NCBI GenBank assembly: GCA_018991295.1
Contig: JAGKSZ010000055.1
Coordinates: 1-9,202 of the forward strand
Length of the DNA: 9,202 nucleotides
Source of the DNA: Porphyrobacter sp.
Lineage (GTDB): Bacteria > Pseudomonadota > Alphaproteobacteria > Sphingomonadales > Sphingomonadaceae
Reading direction: 5' to 3'
In this document: positions 6,115 through 9,202 of the stretch, in pieces
How positions within the stretch are numbered: position 1 is the first letter of the stretch
How the letters are laid out: each line of letters opens with the position of its first letter
Notes under the pieces: model-generated
The model's input: only the letters and a program-made list of their open reading frames with translations
Databases searched by the model: none
What the model was told of the DNA's origin: nothing
Position numbers and translations under genes: made by a program

Positions 6115-7200
6115 ATGGCGGAACGAATCCACGGGCGCGGGGCGCAGTCGGGCGCGGTGCCCACCCGCTTCGGCCTGGCGGAGCGCGAGGTCGACGGCGA
6201 CTGGCGTGACCATGTGGCAAGCCTCGACGGCCCGCCCGTCAAGCTGCGCACCACCGTCACCGAGGAACGCCCCAAGTCGATCCTCACCTTCAACCAATCG
6301 CCCGACGTCCCCTTCGACCGCTCAGTCAACGCCTATCGCGGCTGCGAGCATGGCTGCGTCTATTGCTTTGCCCGCCCGACCCACGCCTATCACGACCTCT
6401 CGCCCGGGCTCGACTTCGAAACAAAGCTGTTTGCCAAGCCCAACGCCGCCGATCTGCTGCGCCAGACATTGGCGAAGCGGGGCTACAGCCCGAAGCCGAT
6501 CGCGCTCGGCACCAACACCGATCCCTATCAGCCGATCGAGCGCGATTACCGGATCACCCGTGCGATTCTCGAAGTCTGTCTGGAAGCGCGCCACCCCGTC
6601 ACCATCACCACCAAATCCGATCGGGTGCTCGATGATGCCGACCTGCTGGAAGCAATGGCGCGCGAAAAGCTGGTGGCGGTGTCGATCTCGGTGACGAGCC
6701 TTGATCCGGTGCTGTCGGGCAAGCTTGAACCGCGCTGCGCTGCGCCGCACAAGCGATTGGCGGCGCTGGGGAAATTGGTGGAACTGGGCGTGCCGGTGCA
6801 TTGCTCGCTCTCACCCGTGATCCCGGCGATCACCGATGAATTCATGGAAGGCATCATCGCACAAGTGGCGCAGGCAGGGGTCCACAGCGTCGGCTGGATC
6901 CCCTTGCGCCTCCCCCACGAAGTCGCGCCGCTGTTCCGCGAATGGCTGGCGGTCCACTACCCCGAACGGGCAGGCAAAGTCATGAGCATTGTCAGGGAGA
7001 TGCGCGGCGGGCGGGACAATGATCCCAACTTCCACAGCCGCATGAAGGCGCAAGGCATATGGGCCGATCTGTTTCGCGCGCGGTTCCAGCTGGCGTGCCG
7101 GAAGGCGGGGATTGGCCCCGGAAGCAAGCGCGCCCGGTTTGAACTCGATTGCTCGCGGTTCCGGGCACCCGAGGTCGGCGGGCAGCTGCGGTTGATCTGA
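6115..7200 (+). CDS. PA0069-family radical SAM protein
   Basis: A radical S-adenosylmethionine protein of the PA0069 type, related to spore photoproduct lyase-like SplB proteins; the substrate is, to my knowledge, unestablished. The 361-residue protein has a conserved N-terminus (GRGAQSGAVPTRFG, then SILTFNQSPDVPFDRSVN at 55-72), followed by the cluster-binding motif CEHGCVYC with Cys77, Cys81 and Cys84, and ARPTHAYHDLSPGLDFETKL (86-105). Further family-like blocks are LGTNTDPYQPIER, TITTKSDRVLDDADLL, and SLSPVIPAITD. Length is normal and nothing appears damaged. ATG 6115 has no ribosome binding site but lies 8 bases after a possible -10 box. The gene follows moaB by 53 bases. It ends 3 bases short of the convergent DUF1330 gene. 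Confidence 0.92.
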   Translation: MAERIHGRGAQSGAVPTRFGLAEREVDGDWRDHVASLDGPPVKLRTTVTEERPKSILTFNQSPDVPFDRSVNAYRGCEHGCVYCFARPTHAYHDLSPGLDFETKLFAKPNAADLLRQTLAKRGYSPKPIALGTNTDPYQPIERDYRITRAILEVCLEARHPVTITTKSDRVLDDADLLEAMAREKLVAVSISVTSLDPVLSGKLEPRCAAPHKRLAALGKLVELGVPVHCSLSPVIPAITDEFMEGIIAQVAQAGVHSVGWIPLRLPHEVAPLFREWLAVHYPERAGKVMSIVREMRGGRDNDPNFHSRMKAQGIWADLFRARFQLACRKAGIGPGSKRARFELDCSRFRAPEVGGQLRLI

Positions 7201-7203
7201 CCC

Positions 7204-7641
7204 CTAGCCGAAGCCCTCCCCCGCCTCACCCGGAGCAAAGCGCACCAGGCGGCTGTCAATCAGCGCCGCGGTGCGATTGATCACGGCCTGCTGATATTCC
7301 GGGTCCTTGATCATGGCAAAGAAGGCCCCGGCGTTGGGATACTGCGCGATAAAACCATCATGCCAGCGTTCGCCTTCCGGCCCGGTAACCACCGTCTCAA
7401 AGCGGCCGCGCCACAGGATCTGCCCGCCGAGCCTGCGGAATATGGGCCCGCTGGTGCGCCCGTATTCCTCATAAGCGCGCCGCCCGCTCCAGCCCTTGCC
7501 GGCGTGTTCATGGCCTTCGGGATAATCTGCAATATCGCGGTAAAGCAGCAGGTTGAGCATGTTGATCGGCGCATCGCGGGGCAGGTCCTTGAAGGCCTGA
7601 AAGTTGGCGGGCGAAGGGTCGATATAGGTTTCGCAGGTCAT
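7204..7641 (-). CDS. DUF1330-like protein, function unknown
   Basis: The 145-residue protein resembles DUF1330, a family of small dimeric alpha-beta barrel proteins without an agreed function. Family-like features are INMLNLLLYRD (26-36), YGRTSGPIFRRLGGQILWRG (60-79), and the C-terminal block with FIAQYPNAGAFFAMIKDPEY followed by RTAALIDSRLVRF. There are no signal peptide or membrane segments, so it is probably cytosolic. The ATG at 7641 is preceded by a strong GGGAGGA (7655-7649) at 7 bases, lying partly in the last codons of the acetyltransferase gene. It is the last gene of the minus-strand run, and no hairpin terminator fits before the facing gene. Confidence 0.82.
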   Translation of the reverse strand: MTCETYIDPSPANFQAFKDLPRDAPINMLNLLLYRDIADYPEGHEHAGKGWSGRRAYEEYGRTSGPIFRRLGGQILWRGRFETVVTGPEGERWHDGFIAQYPNAGAFFAMIKDPEYQQAVINRTAALIDSRLVRFAPGEAGEGFG

Positions 7642-7644
7642 GTC

Positions 7645-8139
7645 TCAGTCCTCCCTCAGGTCGCGCTGCATATAGACGGTATCGAGCAGGCGCCCGAACT
7701 TGCACCCGACATTGCGCATCCTGCCTGCGTGGACAAAGCCGCACTTGGCATGGAGCGCGACCGAGGCAGGCTCACCGCCGCCGATCACCGCGATCATCTG
7801 CTGAAACTGTGCCGCACGCGCAGCGGCCACCAGCGATGGCAACAGCAGGCTGCCAATCCCGCGCCCGCGCGCATCGCGGGCCACATAGATGCTGTCCTCG
7901 CAGGTATGTGCGTAGGCAGCACGGTCGCGAAAGCGCGCGGCATAGGCGTAGGCAAGGACGGTATCACTCTGCTGCGCAACCAAAAATGGGAAACCACGCT
8001 CGGCAAAGTCTGCGATCTTGGCGGCCCAGTCGCCCGGATCAGGGGCGATGGTATCGAAGGTCGCCGTGCCGTTCGCCACGTGCCATTCGTAGATCGCAGC
8101 GATGGCCTGCGCGTCGCTGTCACGCGCAGGCCGGATCAC
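7645..8139 (-). CDS. GNAT N-acetyltransferase, phosphinothricin-acetyltransferase-like
   Basis: An acetyl-CoA-dependent N-acetyltransferase. The 164-residue protein begins VIRPARDSDAQAIAAIYEWH, typical of the Pat/methionine-sulfoximine group. It carries HTCEDSIYV with Glu81 at the place of the likely catalytic Glu, the acetyl-CoA pyrophosphate-binding motif RGRGIGSLLL (91-100), and the subgroup ending NVGCKFGRLLDTVYMQRDL (143-161). Substrates in the group include phosphinothricin, methionine sulfoximine and other amino acids; which applies here cannot be told. The start is taken as GTG at 8139-8137, 4 bases after the ligase stop, because the family begins exactly there. A TTG at 8151 is an alternative, and the frame stays open further upstream inside the ligase gene. 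No Shine-Dalgarno sequence is seen, so translation is probably coupled to the ligase. Confidence 0.87.
   Translation of the reverse strand: MIRPARDSDAQAIAAIYEWHVANGTATFDTIAPDPGDWAAKIADFAERGFPFLVAQQSDTVLAYAYAARFRDRAAYAHTCEDSIYVARDARGRGIGSLLLPSLVAAARAAQFQQMIAVIGGGEPASVALHAKCGFVHAGRMRNVGCKFGRLLDTVYMQRDLRED
7649..7655 (-). promoter_or_regulatory. Strong ribosome binding site of the DUF1330 gene
   Basis: GGGAGGA on the minus strand, 7 bases before the ATG at 7641, is the best Shine-Dalgarno match in the window. It lies at the very end of the acetyltransferase gene, so the last gene of the run can be translated independently of its upstream neighbours. Confidence 0.6.
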
Positions 8140-8143
8140 CGGA

Positions 8144-9202
8144 TCAGGCAAGCGTGTAGTCCGCAAAGCGGTCGCGCAGGTCCTTCTTGCTGATCTTGCC
8201 GGTGGCGGTGTGCGGGATATCGTCAACGAATTCAACCGCATCGGGCATCCACCACTTGGCGATCTGCGGGCGCAGGTGATCGAGGATATCCTCCGCACTG
8301 ACCTCGGCGCCGGCCTTCTTCACCACGAACAGCACCGGGCGTTCGTCCCACTTGGGGTGGTAGATGCCGATGCACGCAGCCTCGGCCACGCCCGGATGGC
8401 CGCAAGCCGCGTTCTCCAGCTCGACCGAGCTGATCCACTCGCCGCCCGACTTGATCACGTCCTTGGTGCGATCGGTCAGTTGCAGCGTGCCATCAGGATG
8501 GATGATGCCGACATCGCCGGTATCGAACCAACCGTCATTGCCAACCGCATCCTTTTCCGCCTTGAAATACCGCTTGATAATCCACGGCCCGCGGATCTGG
8601 AGTGCACCTGAAGTCTTCCCGTCACGCGGGAGCTCGGTGGTCATGTCGGACAGGTCGACCGTGCGCAGCTGCACGCCAAAGATCGGGCGGCCCTGCATCG
8701 CGGTCTTTTCGACCTTCTGTTCGAGGGTGAGGCTGTCCCAGTCCCAGGTCGGCCCGCCGACGGTGCCGATGGGCGAGGTTTCGGTCATCCCCCAGGCGTG
8801 CTGGACGCGGGTGCCGTTCTTCAAGAGCCGCTCGATCATGAACTTGGGCGCGGCCGAGCCGCCGATGGTGGCAGCCTTCAATGGCGGCAGATCGAGGCCA
8901 TTGGCATCGCAATACTGGAAGTGCGCGAGCCACACGGTCGGCACGCCCGCAGAATCGGTCACGCCTTCGCGCAGCATCAGATCGTGGAGCACGGCCGGAT
9001 CGTTCACCGCCGAAAACACGAACTTGATCCCTGCCATCGCGCCGGCATAGGGCAGGCCCCAGCTGGCCGCATGGAACATCGGCACCACCGGGAGCATCAC
9101 CGAGGCACTCGAAAAGTTGAAGGCGGCCGGTTGCAGCCCCGCCATCGCGTGCATGACGGTCGAGCGGTGTTCGTATTGCACGCCCTTGGGATTGCCGGTG
9201 GT
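8144..9202 (-). CDS. Fatty-acid-CoA ligase (AMP-binding, AlkK-like), N-terminus outside window
   Basis: The enzyme activates a fatty acid with ATP and CoA through an acyl-adenylate. The frame is open to the window edge; the first visible residues, TTGNPKGVQYEHRS, are the ATP-binding P-loop, so roughly a third of a 540-residue protein is missing. The 352 visible residues contain PMFHAASWGLPYAG, HAWGMTETSPIGTVGG (adenylate-forming A5 motif), GWFDTGDVGIIHPDGTLQLT with DRTKDVIKSGGEWISSVELE (the acyl-adenylate hinge and A8 region), and TATGKISKKDLR with the catalytic C-terminal lysine. The pattern is closest to medium/long-chain ligases of the AlkK type; chain length cannot be read from the sequence. 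A GTG at 9181 inside the P-loop is not a start. It is upstream of, and probably co-transcribed with, the acetyltransferase and DUF1330 genes. Confidence 0.93.
   Translation of the reverse strand, partial: TTGNPKGVQYEHRSTVMHAMAGLQPAAFNFSSASVMLPVVPMFHAASWGLPYAGAMAGIKFVFSAVNDPAVLHDLMLREGVTDSAGVPTVWLAHFQYCDANGLDLPPLKAATIGGSAAPKFMIERLLKNGTRVQHAWGMTETSPIGTVGGPTWDWDSLTLEQKVEKTAMQGRPIFGVQLRTVDLSDMTTELPRDGKTSGALQIRGPWIIKRYFKAEKDAVGNDGWFDTGDVGIIHPDGTLQLTDRTKDVIKSGGEWISSVELENAACGHPGVAEAACIGIYHPKWDERPVLFVVKKAGAEVSAEDILDHLRPQIAKWWMPDAVEFVDDIPHTATGKISKKDLRDRFADYTLA

Noticed and set aside
8140..8298. An acetyltransferase extended upstream to an ATG at 8298.
   Set aside because: The extra 53 residues are Arg/Ser/Pro-rich, overlap the ligase gene out of frame, and the family begins at VIRPARDSD.

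Overview
The window is GC-rich (roughly two-thirds G+C) and densely coded on both strands. It looks like ordinary chromosome from an alphaproteobacterium, most likely a sphingomonad or erythrobacter-type organism. That inference rests on the protein flavour (PA0069-type radical SAM protein, AlkK-like acyl-CoA ligase, bacterial ETF-ubiquinone oxidoreductase) and on two short palindromic repeats that I recall as common in such genomes. I see no prophage, IS element, CRISPR array, rRNA or tRNA, and no stretch above 300 bases without a gene.

Region 1 (1-2812, minus strand) reads as one operon: ETF-ubiquinone oxidoreductase, then a two-helix small membrane protein, then ispE (isoprenoid precursor synthesis). 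The genes are joined by GTGA stop/start overlaps. The ETF-QO gene carries a one-base insertion near 1435 that separates the flavin/quinone part from the C-terminal iron-sulphur part. ispE contains a palindromic repeat as an in-frame insertion, and a second palindromic repeat sits just past its stop codon.

Region 2 (2939-6061, plus strand, divergent from region 1) is a compact run: a uracil-DNA-glycosylase-like protein that has lost its catalytic motifs, a secreted Slt-type lytic transglycosylase that overlaps it, and moaB (molybdenum cofactor). A PA0069-type radical SAM protein follows at 6115-7200 with its own possible promoter and possibly a leaderless transcript.

Region 3 (7204-9202, minus strand) converges on region 2 with only 3 bases between the two stop codons. 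In transcription order it holds the C-terminal two-thirds of a fatty-acid-CoA ligase (cut by the window edge), a Pat-type GNAT acetyltransferase and a DUF1330 protein, packed with gaps of 3-4 bases.

Functionally the window is housekeeping metabolism. The acyl-CoA ligase and ETF-QO could both serve fatty-acid oxidation (activation of the acid, and delivery of dehydrogenase electrons to ubiquinone), but they are in separate operons. I found no convincing undescribed multi-gene system. The points worth following up are the ETF-QO frameshift, the repeat inside ispE, and the degenerate glycosylase-fold protein next to the transglycosylase.
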